Shown here in pieces: positions 11,701 through 22,440 of a DNA stretch of 64,000 bases (position 1 is the first letter of the stretch; the number at the start of each line of letters is the position of its first letter). The position numbers and the translations under genes were made by a program. The DNA comes from Hexactinellida sp. DTS-2022 (Eukaryota; Porifera; Hexactinellida): contig JAPNXP010000001.1 in NCBI GenBank assembly GCA_028753945.1, positions 6,128,501 through 6,192,500 on the forward strand. Reading direction: 5' to 3'. Below the pieces are notes generated by a model. The model searched no databases. It was not told the DNA's origin and worked only from the letters and a program-made list of their open reading frames with translations.

Positions 11701-14700
11701 ATGAACCTTAAGGGAAAAAACCTGTGTTAAAACACTATATCGGCGCCCAAATTTGGAAACTTTCAAAGATTTCAATTGGTCAAGTAAAAAATGAAACCCT
11801 ATTTTTGATGAATTAAAGAGGTTATCATTTATAGCTTCGTCGGCAGCGAAATCTAAATCATCATGATCTAGTAATTTAATAACGTGTTCCAAATTATTAA
11901 TGGCATTTTCTAGGCAGGTTGTAACAGTGGGTTGTGGTGTTTCTGAACTTTGATTAATCTTAGGCCTAGGTAAACAATCTATTTCTAATAACAGGGTCTC
12001 AATTTGACGGATGTCACTAACTTGGTTCATGGAGAGATCTATTTGATATTTTTGTTGATGAAAGGCCGTGATATATAAATCAGAATTTATCGCAAGCGAT
12101 GCTTCAATATGAGGTTGACTATCCTTATTAACTAGGATCTTAAGGAAAATAATAGAATTTAAATCCGGTATATGACTAGTCCAACCATTGGAGAGGTCAA
12201 TGTATGACAATTTATCAATAATATCAGCAATTAACGAAATTGAAAACTTAGCTGTTGTGGTTGCACTCTCTTCTCTGCTTAGCTTCATTGCTGTTTCAGT
12301 CAGGGTTACTTCTTTCTGTTCTCTTGAGAATCTCCTCGGTCTTTCATTGGTGTCAGAGAGGTAGCTGGGACAGTTTGGGAAAATGCATGGTATCGCAGAC
12401 TTAGATACGGCATATTTTTGGCGAGGTACATCAACATATTTACTTCCATCAAAATATCTTATTGATTTTTCGATATCTTCCTCTTTAAAGTGGAGTATGC
12501 ATATCTAGATGTATACAAAAATACAGTTGAAGTGGCACCTTGTTAATCAATTATTACCTATACGGTTAAATAAGGTGTATTTGAGGTCAAACTAAGGAAA
12601 ATTTCAATAACGAGGTTCAGATTGCATAATCAACACTTGTACTTTTAATTAATTAAATTATTATATTAACTGATCAGAGTTTCGTTGAAAAATCATTATT
12701 TTAATGTAAGAATTTCTAACCCTTGGAATCTTGTTGTTTTGGTAGTCTTCTCTGGGTCTGGGAATAGCCTTGAACCATTTTTCCCGAAGATCCTCATCTT
12801 TTGGGAAATTAAAAATTTTCGTGAAATCTTCTCCTCTGTAATTGGAGGTACAGCCAGGCACAACACAAGACATCGTATTCAGTCAGATAGATATTATACT
12901 GGTTGAGGTATGTATTTGGAATAAGTGCGAGTGGATTGGAATGAAGGGGCAAATAATTTTTTTTTTAGAATCCCATTAATATCCATCAATGTAAATTTTT
13001 ACATTATGGGTGGATAAAAAAAGGTGGATAAAAATAAGATGTTTAAGACCTTAAGTGACACGCAATATCAATTCCTTTGAACATCAGTTCAAATACAAGT
13101 ATACTCATATAGATTACTAATGAGTCAGGCCTGCTTATTATGAACAAAATATAGTTAATTAATTGTTAATTTCTATTTTATATTAAAAGCTTATTAGTTA
13201 TTTTCCCAATTAACAATTTAAATTTAAAATGTATTCGAGTTCGTATATTATTAAATTTGTGTATAATGAACACAATCCATTATACACGAGGCTGATTGTA
13301 ACTATTAAATAAGGATTTTATTAAACTAATGTACAAAATAACGAAAAATCATTTTGTCTAGTTGAAGTATTTAACCAATCCCTGGTCCAAATTTTTTAGT
13401 GACCACCATTGCCTTAGTGTATAGAATGCTATGCGTAGACATATCGGATGGGTGATCTCTAATATAAGATAGTATATGTTATTATACTGTTATTTTCTTA
13501 ATATACTAGTTTATTGTAAATCCTAACTATTTATTTACTTTGTCTCGTTTCAGATTAGCATTTGTTTGGATATCACTGTGTGGCCTTTTGAGATAATTTG
13601 TAGAAGCAATGTGAACTGTTGTTGGTGTTGGTGATTTAGATTTAGATTTCTGTTAATACAAGTAGAACATTATTATCTTGAAAAATATAGTCACTGGTGC
13701 AATCTCGCAACAACTAAAATAATTCGGTGAAATATTTACCTGTATCTTTCGACTGTTGTATCTTTTTGTTAGGTTCAAAGGATACGTTTTGGGGCGATCG
13801 TTTTTAGCGCACGGTTCGACAACATGGCTTCTGACTTCTTTAGCTTCAAAAGGCCCGAGATATTTCATCTGAGTTTTAGTACCAGGTATTTTCTTGTCTT
13901 TCTGGATATATTTCTTGCTAAAAACAAGTCGCCTTTTTCGAGCTCCGATCTAAATAAACAAAATTCAATTCGAAAATATTTCCTGGCCTCATTAATTACC
14001 CTAAGATGAAACATAATATGGTAGGTATTAAATTGGTTACCATCGCAATAATTTCTATGAATTAGTGATATGCATTTAAGATTTACCTATTATCCTTCAC
14101 TTTTCTGTCATAAATTTTTTTCTGTCTGAATTGCTCAATCTTTATATTCATTCGAGCTTCAATTTCGTTTTGGGTACGAATATTTCGTAATTCATTCATT
14201 GTTTCATTAACAGATTCTATGGGCACATCGAATGGACAATGAGATTCAGCTAGGGGAGTATCTTCATCAAAGAGTAAGTTTTCCGGATTGGCATGCACGC
14301 TGGTGGTATTACTTAACTTTAATAAGTGTGTCGGGTCGCATTTCCGCCCAAACATCAATTCGAATGCCGGGAATCCTGTTGACCTTTTGATCTTGGTGTT
14401 TGAAGAAAAGGATGCAAGAGGTAATTTCATTAGCCAGGTACCATCAGAGTGCAGGCGTAATTTCTCAATCACTCTATTTCAATGAAACAACATTACACCA
14501 CAATTTGATAATGTATACTAGTATGTTTGAGCATACCTCTTAAGAATCTTATTATGTGATTCAACCAATCCGTTGCTTTGTGGATGGTATGCAGTAGTGC
14601 TTCTATTATCGACGCCAAGATTTAGGTGAAAATCTTTGAATTCCTAAATTGATTCATCCTTTAATCGTAAGATTATATCATACTTGTGCAGTAACTGTAT

Positions 14701-15956
14701 GTTGAATTGCTGAATAAGTAAATACTTTACTCAACGTCAACAAATATTGATTATAATATCACATCAATGTACGTGCAAACCGCAAAATGTAATAATAAAT
14801 TGTGGTAACTATGATATTACAGAAATATCAATTACTTGACAGATTCTAAATTTTCTACAAAGAAAAAATCATACGTATACAGCATACTATATTTCGTTTA
14901 CAGTTGCTTCGTGAAATAATGTCAAGTTTTAAATGATACGGATAACTTTCCTAATTTAAAAAATGGTTAACAACCAATCAATTACTGACCTTACTAGTGA
15001 ATTCCCTGCCTTGATCATGCTGAATGATGGATGGCACACCATAGGTCAGATAAATATTACGTAACTGAGCTAAGACTTCTGTTGATATTTTTGTCTTGAG
15101 TGGACGTGCAACTACTAATTTTGAAAGGTAGCATACTGTAACTAGGATATGCAAATATCCGAAATCATTTGCGGGCATATTGTTGATCAGATCGATGCAG
15201 ATATGCTGCCAAGGGCCTTGAGGCGGAACGATTGGTTTGAGCTCGCGTTGTGGGTGAGGAGGCTTAGGGGCTGTTACTTGACATCCATGGCAAGTCTTTA
15301 CCTATAATATTAGTATATAAATTTGTAGAAATAGTACCCTTTACATACTCAATATTTGCCAACAAACATAAACTGATGTATCACATAGGAAATATTAATT
15401 AATTGAGCAATTGATGCGCTGTTATTAATTAGCAAAGGTTTTTGTAAAAATACTATAGATTATTTATATTGTATCATTCTGTTCAAGAAAATATGGAAAA
15501 CCCCCGATATACATCGGGTATAAAGAATCAGAACAGGAATATAAATTAACGAAATGCACCTACGTATTGTGTGATATCATCTGTCATTCCAACCCAATAG
15601 TATTTAACACGTATTGAGGACATCATTGTATTCATACCTGGATGATCTGTATGGTAGAGGTCAAGAAGCTCAGGGATTTTAGACTTCATTGGGTACTCGA
15701 ATTGTTCAACTTTCCCCGATCGATTTTGTATTTGCTACAATATAGTTCATAATCTTAAGACCAAAAAATTTAATTAAAAACATATATTTCGTACCTTGAA
15801 AAGTTTTCCGTCCTCGGATATTCGGAAAGAAAATGCTTTTCGACGAAAGTTATTTCTGGCATATCTCCTTGCTTTAGGAGAACCTTGCTGAATCTCTAGT
15901 GGGAGGTTTCCAGTACGTAAAAAGTTATACAAGTTTTTGTGATCTTCGGGGTTCAT
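8019..15956 (-). CDS. Ginger-2 integrase-OTU transposase gene, 11 exons, interrupted
   Basis: Cut-and-paste transposase with a fused OTU-type deubiquitinase. Exons on the minus strand, all GT-AG: 15795-15956 (ATG at 15956), 15564-15734, 14990-15301, 14537-14643, 14087-14473, 13740-13949, 13539-13649, exon 8 split as 13434-13458 and 9241-9284, 8991-9131, 8786-8893, 8019-8723. The H2C2 zinc finger spans exons 2-3 (YHTDHPG then TCHGCQ). DDE residues are in CIDLINN, IIQHDQGREF and SNGLVESHNK. A GPY/F-type motif reads LGPFEA. The OTU Asp/Cys are in KDGNCFFRC and His in NYDHHFEPV. Lesions seen: P-A1 within exon 8 and a missing base in the A run 13920-13924. With one TSD copy removed and one base allowed there, the exons total 828 codons including the stop. 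Confidence 0.88.
9659..12873 (-). CDS. P-A1 THAP/P-element transposase, one frameshift
   Basis: Nuclear cut-and-paste transposase related to Drosophila P transposase and animal THAP9. Exon 1 is 12721-12873 and starts MSCVVPGCTSNY, the first half of a THAP C2CH zinc finger. The intron is 12505-12720 (GT-AG). Exon 2 starts at 12504 with ICILHFKEED, giving the second Cys and the His, then SAIPCIFP, the usual THAP end. The catalytic region has MDEVHIRSDASYKGGK (first Asp), CTDNYPLNVSLFKLF (second Asp), DVVHIIKSVRNNW and DALEHHFGLYRQMSG (probable acidic Glu). The C-terminus has ECLAFVAGY and CILC. One base is missing near 10190: P-A2 reads GATTCGTATTTG where this copy reads GATTCCTTTTG. With that base the gene would be about 999 codons. 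It is the least damaged P gene here. Confidence 0.92.
13365..13433. repeat. P-A1 right terminal inverted repeat
   Basis: About 69 bp, the reverse of 9292-9360, ending GCTATG. Contains the inner ATCCCTGGT (reverse of ACCAGGGAT), a candidate transposase site. Confidence 0.93.
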
Positions 15957-16182
15957 TTGAAAGAATGGATTACAACTTATAAAATGTTATTTATTGTTAT
16001 CAGTTTTATATTCGGATCTTGTAACTTACGAAATATAAAGAATCCTTATTGGAAACCGCAGCACGTTGCGTGTCAATATATAATGACTTTTTTGCATAAT
16101 ATACAATGTTTCTTATTGCAAACCGCAGCACGTTGCGTGTCAATGTGCAATGACTTTTAGCATAATACAATGTTCCTATCAT

Positions 16183-16281
16183 GCGTGTCAATATATCATG
16201 GTAATATAATATCCATGGTATATGTATGTATCATATGTTAAGCGTGTCAATATATCATGCGTGTCAATATATAATGAAACA
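16183..16281 (-). repeat. Ginger-2 right TIR, 99 bp
   Basis: Reverse of 7477-7575 with a single T/C difference seen. Carries the GCGTGTCAATATA motif three times. Confidence 0.93.
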
Positions 16282-17651
16282 GTACTATCACGCTTCAATA
16301 CTAGTACATTATAATTCTTAACTCTATTAGATAATAAACAGTTGGAAACAGTGGGAAAGTTTTCGTAGAATGTCCCACCGCGATGAATTGCATTCACATA
16401 CGAATCTCCAAAGTCTGCTATGCTCTAGTTCCATAGTGGCCCATGCCAGTTGAACAAGTTTGCACGGGAAGAGCCAGAGTAAAAGTTGTCAAATTTTTCC
16501 CTATGACAGTCAATTTTGCTAAATATAGTATCAAAAATGACCTTTATGCATTCAATAACATGGCTAGATGGATATTTGAGAGAACCCCTATCTAACAATT
16601 CTATCAGTATAGGCTGACTGCCCATGTAATCATTCACTTGTAAGGATTTTTAGTACACAGAAATTTCCGGCACAATATACAATTACTAGATTTTTTTTTG
16701 ATAAGAAAATACAGCATAGCCAGCGACAATCGCGTGGCACTCAACTTGAGATGCTGCTATTTCCGGAAGGCTGATTTCATTTAAGGTTGACAAATACGAA
16801 TCTACATCAAAACTAGCAGCATGTTCATCGTCATTTGAGTGAAAAATGTACTTAAATACTCTAAGAGACTGGTAGGTCTCTCGATTGTACCAGATTCTCT
16901 TCTGATCTGAAACAGTTTTAGAATATTAGAAAGCTGAAGCCGGCGCTCAGACTCCAGGATTAGACAATATGAAATGTGATGCTGAGAACCTGACATTTGC
17001 CGGTACAAACCAAAATGGTGTTCTAAAGCATCGTTTTGTATCCTTGATGTCAGAAGGTATTTGAAACCATTTTTTGTGCAAATTAATTCGAGTAGTAAAG
17101 GTATTGCCTTGCAGGTATGCATAAAACTTTTAAAAGTTTGAGGAGATAATTTTCCTTTCGCTGTAGGAAGAGCTCTCCAGCACTCTAACCAAGACACAAA
17201 GTTTATGAGAAACAATAATCGAGAGTCGTTCAAACATAAGGGTGAAGACAGTTCGTCATTAATACGAATATTCTTCCCTACCAGTTTACATTAAACATTT
17301 TCCAAATATCATTGATTAATTTCAAAAATTCAACAGTTTGGGTTTTGTCTACAATGTACTATTCCAAATTATATGCTAATAGTCCCGCTGATGTTGATTC
17401 GTGAAAAACCCTAAGTGCTAAATTGACATTTTGTCTTTCCAGGCTAGTTGGCCAACAGGAATTTGATGTTAAGCTCGGAGCACGCTTGAATAAATTGCAC
17501 TTATCCGAATTGAATAAAGTTCTTATGTCCAGAAAGGATGAATAGCAAATGGTAGGGTACATAGAATTGGATAATGAACTGGCATCGATACAAAGTTCTG
17601 ATGTATTGATGGAAACTCTGAGGTTATTAGGAGGCATATTTTCGGTATGTG

Positions 17652-18776
17652 CAGTGCTGCCAAGTGAGTTCAGATAAATTCTTGGAGATTGACCATAAAA
17701 TTTACGGAGATAAATTTCTTTTACGGAACATTCTAAAATTCCCTGTATGAGCCTAAAGGTCTTAATTTGCTTCTACAAATAACAGAAACTAACAGTTTTT
17801 ATGACTATCATTTATAAAGGTAGATATTTTGACGTTGTAAACAATAAGATATACTCACTAATAGCATGTAACAAACTATCAATGTAATTTTTACTTTTTC
17901 TAATTTTGAATTGTGAAACTGTTTTAAAACGCTCTATTACGTAAAGGTAGCTTGCTAGTACTAACTATATTGGCACTAACATCGCATTGATAGCTATCCA
18001 ATTTTCCTGGAAATCAAAGTGAATAGGTATTTCTCAATTAATGCTAAATACAATGATTCGTCATTTAGTTCCATATTCACATACCTTGCTGTAACTTGGA
18101 AACTATATGAGCTAGAGAGTCAAACTTTGTTGTGAATATATAGCTAATAGAATAATCTAGTGAATTTTAATATAAAAATATAGGGGTTCAGTAGCACTTT
18201 CATTTCCTGGAAAATTGAGTAGTTATCAATGCGATGTTAGTGCCAATATAGTTAGTACTAACTAGCTACCTATACGTATAGAGCGTTTTAATTGATATCT
18301 TGTTTACTTTCAATACTACACCAATGACTTTCTGGAATTTTTTTCAAAGGTGAGAAATTCCTACTTATCATTCTGACAGTGTTGAAAGTAAATATGATAT
18401 CAATTAAATCAACTAGAAACAAACATTGTTGATAGTATTAGATACACTAGAGAATTAGCCTCAAGTCCTGTTTAAAGATAGAATGTGAAATTTGTCAGTT
18501 GAGTCTATCCCCCAAATCTAACATAATTTGAAGAGAAATAGTAATGAGTATTCTGTGATTTGCAATTATCCATCACTAAGCTATAATTTAACATAATATA
18601 AAACATAAATAATGATAAGATAGTTCACTATTAATAAGAAAACGCAGCTAAATGTTACACAAAAGTCTTAAATTTATTTCTCTAAAAATACGTAGAAATA
18701 AGTCTTCATACGTAGACACGTAGATAGGGGTCATATTACGTAGTCTACGTAAATTTACGGAGACTTGGCAGCACTG
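17652..18776. mobile_element. hAT-type non-autonomous element, 1,125 bp, TSD GGTATGTG
   Basis: Perfect 14 bp inverted ends CAGTGCTGCCAAGT (17652-17665; reverse at 18763-18776) are flanked by a perfect 8 bp duplication GGTATGTG (17644-17651, 18777-18784). P-A1 shows the uninterrupted sequence near 11045. No ORF of note. The middle has large internal inverted arms (see the repeat entry), so it may itself hold another foldback element. Confidence 0.95.
17925..18300. repeat. Inverted repeat inside the 1,125 bp element
   Basis: The left arm (about 17930-18020, with AACTATATTGGCACTAACAT) is mirrored by the right arm (about 18195-18295, ATGTTAGTGCCAATATAGTT), about 80-90 bp with a few mismatches around a 175 bp loop. 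A second short pair (AATTGATATC...GTTTACTTTCAA and its reverse) follows at about 18290-18400. It could be a nested foldback MITE or a hairpin transcript source. Confidence 0.75.
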
Positions 18777-19335
18777 GGTATGTGTGTAGTCATGAGGCTT
18801 GCATTCAGTAAATTTTGGGAATATAAAGACCTTTTCGTAGTCTTTAAATTGAGCCAATTGTTCCGAACAGACTTAAAGTGGAGTATGCATATCTAGATGC
18901 ATACAAAAATACAGTTGAAGAGGAACCTTGTTAATCAATTATTACCTACACGGTTAAGTAAGGTGTATTTGAAGTCAAACTAAGCAAAATTTCAATAACG
19001 AGGTTCAGATTGCATAATCAACACTAGTACTTTTAATTAATTAAATTATTATAGTAACTGAACCAGAGTTTCGTTGAAAAATTCATTATTTTAAATGTAA
19101 GAATTACTAAACCTTGGAATCTTGTTGTTTTGGTAGTCTTTTCTGGATCTTGCAATATCCTTGAACGATTTTTCCCCAAGATCCTCATCCTTTGGAAAAT
19201 TAAAGATTTTCGCGAAATCTTCTCTGTAATTGGAGGTACAGCCAGGCACAAAACAAGACATCGTATTCAGATAGATAATATACTGGTTGAGGTATGCATT
19301 TGGAATAAAAATCCCATTAACTGTCCATTGAAAAA

Positions 19336-19690
19336 AGCAAGACCGCGTAGGATTTATTTATCCGTAGCGAAGTGACCGAGACCGAAGGGCTTATGATATA
19401 TCTTTCCCCAAAAGTTGCAATTTACAGAAAATTATTTTTCAAAAACCTTAAGTTTGACTAGAACTTAATTAATCAAAAATCTTAGATTTCCGCTAAGTTT
19501 TCTAAGTATCAGAAAACCTAACCAAAACTAAGCAAAAACTTAAATTTTTCTTAGATTTTGGTCAAAGTTAAGCATAATCTAAGATTTCAGGTAAATTTTC
19601 CTAACTTTATGAAAACTGAACAAAAACTAAAGAAATGCTAGTGAATAAGACCAAGGTGTTTATTTTGATGCAAAAATGAAAAATCGTAAA
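19336..19690. other. AT-rich stretch without a gene
   Basis: Here the match to P-A1 stops and the 177 bp satellite has not yet started. It contains short loose repeats of the type AAAACTTAARTTTT and CTTAGATTTT. No ORF, arm or RNA gene recognised. Confidence 0.5.
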
Positions 19691-21880
19691 GTGTACAAGT
19701 AGTAACCCGGAAACTGCACTTCGTTTATTTACATTCATTTGAGAGGTTTAAAGTAAAGAAAAAGCTTTTTTCGTGCATTGACTGTCAAAAAACTCCAAAT
19801 TGATAAATTCGTATTTTTAAGAACTTTGCCAGCTGAATCTTCTGATGCAAAAATTCTCTTTATTCAAAAGTGTGCAGACAGTGCCCTTAGAATTGCACTT
19901 CATTATTTTAATTCATTTATCAAGTTTAAATCGAGAAAAACCTTTTTTTCGTGCATGACTGTCAAAAACTCCCAAATTTATATATTCGCGGTTTAAGCAC
20001 TTGACCAGCTGTTTCTTTTGATTCTAAAAATTCACTATTTTCAAAGGTGTGCAGACAGTGCCCCTAGAATTGCACTTCATTATTTTATATTCATTTATGA
20101 AGTTTAAATCAAGAAAAACCTTTTTCAAATGCAATGACAGTCAAAAACTCCCAAATTGATAACATCGTTGTTTAAGGACATTCCCGGATGTTTCTTCTTC
20201 ATGATAAAAATAATATATGGTCAAAGATGCAGAAATACACTTACGATTGCACTTCATTAATTAATTTTCAATTAAGTGGTTAAAATCCAGAAAAAACTTT
20301 TTTTCGTGCAATGACTCAAAAACTCCCAAATTCATAAATACTTTTTTGAAAAACTTTGCCTGCTGAATCATTGTTCCAAAAAATTCTATATATTCAAAAG
20401 TGTGGAGACAGTTACCTAGAATTGCACTACATTATTTTAAATTCATTCACTAGGTTTAAAACAAGAAAAAACATTTTCTTGTACAAATGAATGTCAAAAA
20501 AGACCCTAATTGATAATTTCTTGTTTTAAGGATATTCCAGCTGTCTCTTTCGATGCTAAGAATTAATTTAGTCAAAAGTCTGCAGTCAGTGCCCCTAGAA
20601 TTGCACTTCATTACTATATATTCATTTATCAAGTTTAAATCAAGAAATCCTTTTTCTACTACCATAAATGTCAAAAGACTCCCTACTTGATATCATCGTG
20701 GTTTAAGGACTTTTTCGGCTGTTTGTTTTGATGCAAAAATTCTTTATGTTCAAAAGTGTGCAGACAGAATCCTAGAATTGCACTTCATTAATTTAAATTC
20801 ATTTATCTGATTTAAAACAAGAAAAAACATATTCTTGTACAATGGATTTCAAAAAATCCAAACTGTTAAATTCGTGTTTAAGGACTTTTCCGGCTGTTTC
20901 TTTTGTGTTTATTGGAACAAATACATCAGAAAGACCATATCTAACGTTTGTATATGGTTATGAGTCTCTACTAATATAATTTCCATTGTAATGAGCTATT
21001 TTCAACAGCAAAACTTTGATTTCACCACTTTTAACCATTCTCAATGCTCTATTCCACAACATTGGTAAGATTAGTGTTTTAATTACTATATCCAAGCCAT
21101 CACTGACTAAATAATCAACAATTCATCAAAATGAATACTAAAAAGTGATAATGTGAAACTTTATGTCCTTAAATCTCATTCGAGGGTACGTTTTCTTGTC
21201 CATTTTTCTCAGACACCCGAGGAGCTTGAATCAAAATATACATGTTCAAAATTCTCGCAATACCCGACTTCTTATCCGTGCATAATACATTTTGTGGCCC
21301 TAAAAGCCACCATTTCAAAATGACCATATATGGTAAAGCATGTGCCCATTTTTGTTGACACAGCAAATTTCTCTATCCTAGAGTGTAAACTCTAGAGCTT
21401 AGCTCTAACCATCTAATCACATCAATATTCCACTACAAACTCATTGGAAGAACAAATGTTACCTTATCCAAATGGTTACAATCCTATAAATTCACATGCC
21501 CATATATGTTGATGTCATTTCAGTGATGTGACAATAAACCTTTAAACTAATTAATATGCAAGAGCTTAACTCTAACTTCCTAGTAATATCAATGATCCAT
21601 TTCAAGTTAGTATCAAGAAAAACCTTTTTCTAGTGCAATAGACGTCAAAAAACTCCCAAATTGTTAAATTCGAGGTTTAAGGTCTTTGCAAGCTGTTTCT
21701 TCTTCATGACAAAATTGTATATAGTAAAAGGTGTGCAGACAGTATCCCTAGAAACGCAGATCAATATTTTATATTAATTTATCAGGTATAAATACAGAAA
21801 AACCTTTTTTTCGTGCATTAACTGTCAAAAACAAACAAATTGATAAATTCGAGTATTATTCTGCTTAAATTAATGTAAAT
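19690..21880 (+). repeat. 177 bp satellite, direct-orientation block
   Basis: Monomers of 175-178 bp are marked by TGCAATGACTGTCAAAAACTCC-type phrases at about 19774, 19951, 20126, 20304, 20481, 20660, 20837, then 21637 and 21812. Each unit also has a GTGTGCAGACAGTGCCCCTAG-like phrase and AATTGCACTTCATTA. Copies are strongly diverged (roughly a fifth of bases by eye). Small ORFs in it are chance. Confidence 0.9.
20906..21597. other. Unrecognised insert in the 177 bp satellite
   Basis: The satellite phrase stops after GCTGTTTCTTTTG and resumes at about 21600 (AAGTTAGTATCAAGAAAAACC). The 690 bp between are unique, with no ORF above 65 codons and no inverted ends I could find. It may be an old decayed element. 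Confidence 0.5.
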
Positions 21881-22440
21881 GAACCAAGTCAGATTTCAGG
21901 GTTACTATAAGTTAAACCTTTGAAGATATACAATTTTTGCATCAAAAGAAACAGCCGACACTGTCCATAAACCACGAATTTATGAATTTGTGAGTTTTTG
22001 ACAGTCATAGCACCAAAAATGGTGTTTCTTGATTTAAAAAAAACTTGAATGAATGTAAATGAAGAAGTGCAATTTCAGGGGTACTATCTGCACACAGTTT
22101 TACGATATTTAATTTTCAGCATCAAACAAACAGCCAGCTACGTCTTTAAACCAAGAAATTATCAATTTAGGAGTCCGTTGACAGTCATTGCAAAATAATG
22201 GTTTTTCATGATTTCAACCTCTTAAATGAATGTAAACGAACGAAGTCAACTTTCAGGGGGTGAGTATGGACATCTTTGACGATATATAATTTGAATATTC
22301 AAAGGAAACAGCTGGCGACGTCCTTAAACCTCGTATTTAGCAATTTAGGAGTATATTGATAGTCATTGCAAGAAAAATGATTTTCTGAATTTAAACCTGT
22401 TAAATGAATGTGAATGAACGAAGTCCGATTTCATTGAGGT
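21881..22440 (-). repeat. 177 bp satellite, inverted block
   Basis: The same monomer now reads in the reverse sense, e.g. GAGTTTTTGACAGTCATAG at about 21993, then at about 22170 and 22345, with CAATTTAGGAGT before each. The switch of orientation falls in about 21850-21900. Confidence 0.85.

Larger units (their letters stand above)
9292..13433 (-). mobile_element. P-A1: complete P-type transposon, 4,142 bp, TSD CGTAGAC
   Basis: The inverted ends match over about 69 bp (9292-9360, 13365-13433) with a few mismatches, starting CATAGCATTC. The flanks are a perfect 7 bp duplication CGTAGAC (9285-9291, 13434-13440). The shared inner block ACCAGGGAT lies at bases 48-56 from each end. The target is exon 8 of Ginger-2, and the exon is in frame only if exactly 7 bp were duplicated. 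It encodes one THAP-transposase gene with a single visible frameshift. The 5' leader 12874-13433 shows no ORF and no clear promoter. Confidence 0.95.
7477..16281 (-). mobile_element. Ginger-2: Ginger1-like DNA transposon with P-A1 inside
   Basis: The ends are 99 bp inverted repeats (7477-7575 and 16183-16281, one mismatch seen), starting TGTTTCATTA and ending in the complement, TG...CA. The flanks carry a perfect 4 bp duplication GTAC (7473-7476, 16282-16285), and the undisrupted target is visible near 9680 in P-A1. Without P-A1 and its duplication the element is 4,656 bp. It encodes one gene, a Gypsy-integrase-like transposase with C-terminal OTU domain. That order, the TIRs and a 4 bp duplication match the Ginger1 group of cut-and-paste elements. 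Just inside the right TIR is a short tandem duplication of sequence with CAACGTGCTGCGGTTT (about 16048-16150). 7580-8018 has no gene. Confidence 0.93.
16286..19251 (-). pseudogene. P-A2 transposase, internally deleted and disrupted
   Basis: Close relative of the P-A1 transposase. On the minus strand it has a THAP exon (about 19100-19251; one frame reads KIFNFPKDEDL, the ORF from 19251 is out of frame). Then come an intron, a few codons of exon 2, and a join at the TTAA at 18873-18876. Compared with P-A1 this join removes 1,341 bp, from the zinc-finger end to the NNW region, including both catalytic Asp. A 1,125 bp element follows (17652-18776). Then the conserved C-terminal part has ALEHHFGLYRQMSG (about 17000) and LEYLSTFF, with several frame breaks. 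The C-terminal codons run into the Ginger-2 TIR after LKRDS, losing the last eight or so residues. Useful mainly because it keeps the base that P-A1 lost near 10190. Confidence 0.88.
6046..19335 (-). mobile_element. P-A2: P element split by nested insertions
   Basis: The left arm starts at 6046 with AATAGCATTC. The element runs to 7476, is interrupted by Ginger-2 (7477-16281 plus GTAC duplication), resumes at 16286 and can be aligned to P-A1 until about 19335. There the match ends and no right arm is found, so that end is truncated. Insertions inside it are a Helitron (6242-7146), a MITE (7277-7389), Ginger-2 and a hAT-type element (17652-18776). It also has a 1,341 bp internal deletion relative to P-A1. 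It is the oldest layer of the stack. Confidence 0.85.

Noticed and set aside
12661-12873. Separate small host THAP gene
   Set aside because: The ORF reads past its exon into an intron. With the GT-AG intron 12505-12720 removed it joins the P-A1 transposase in frame.
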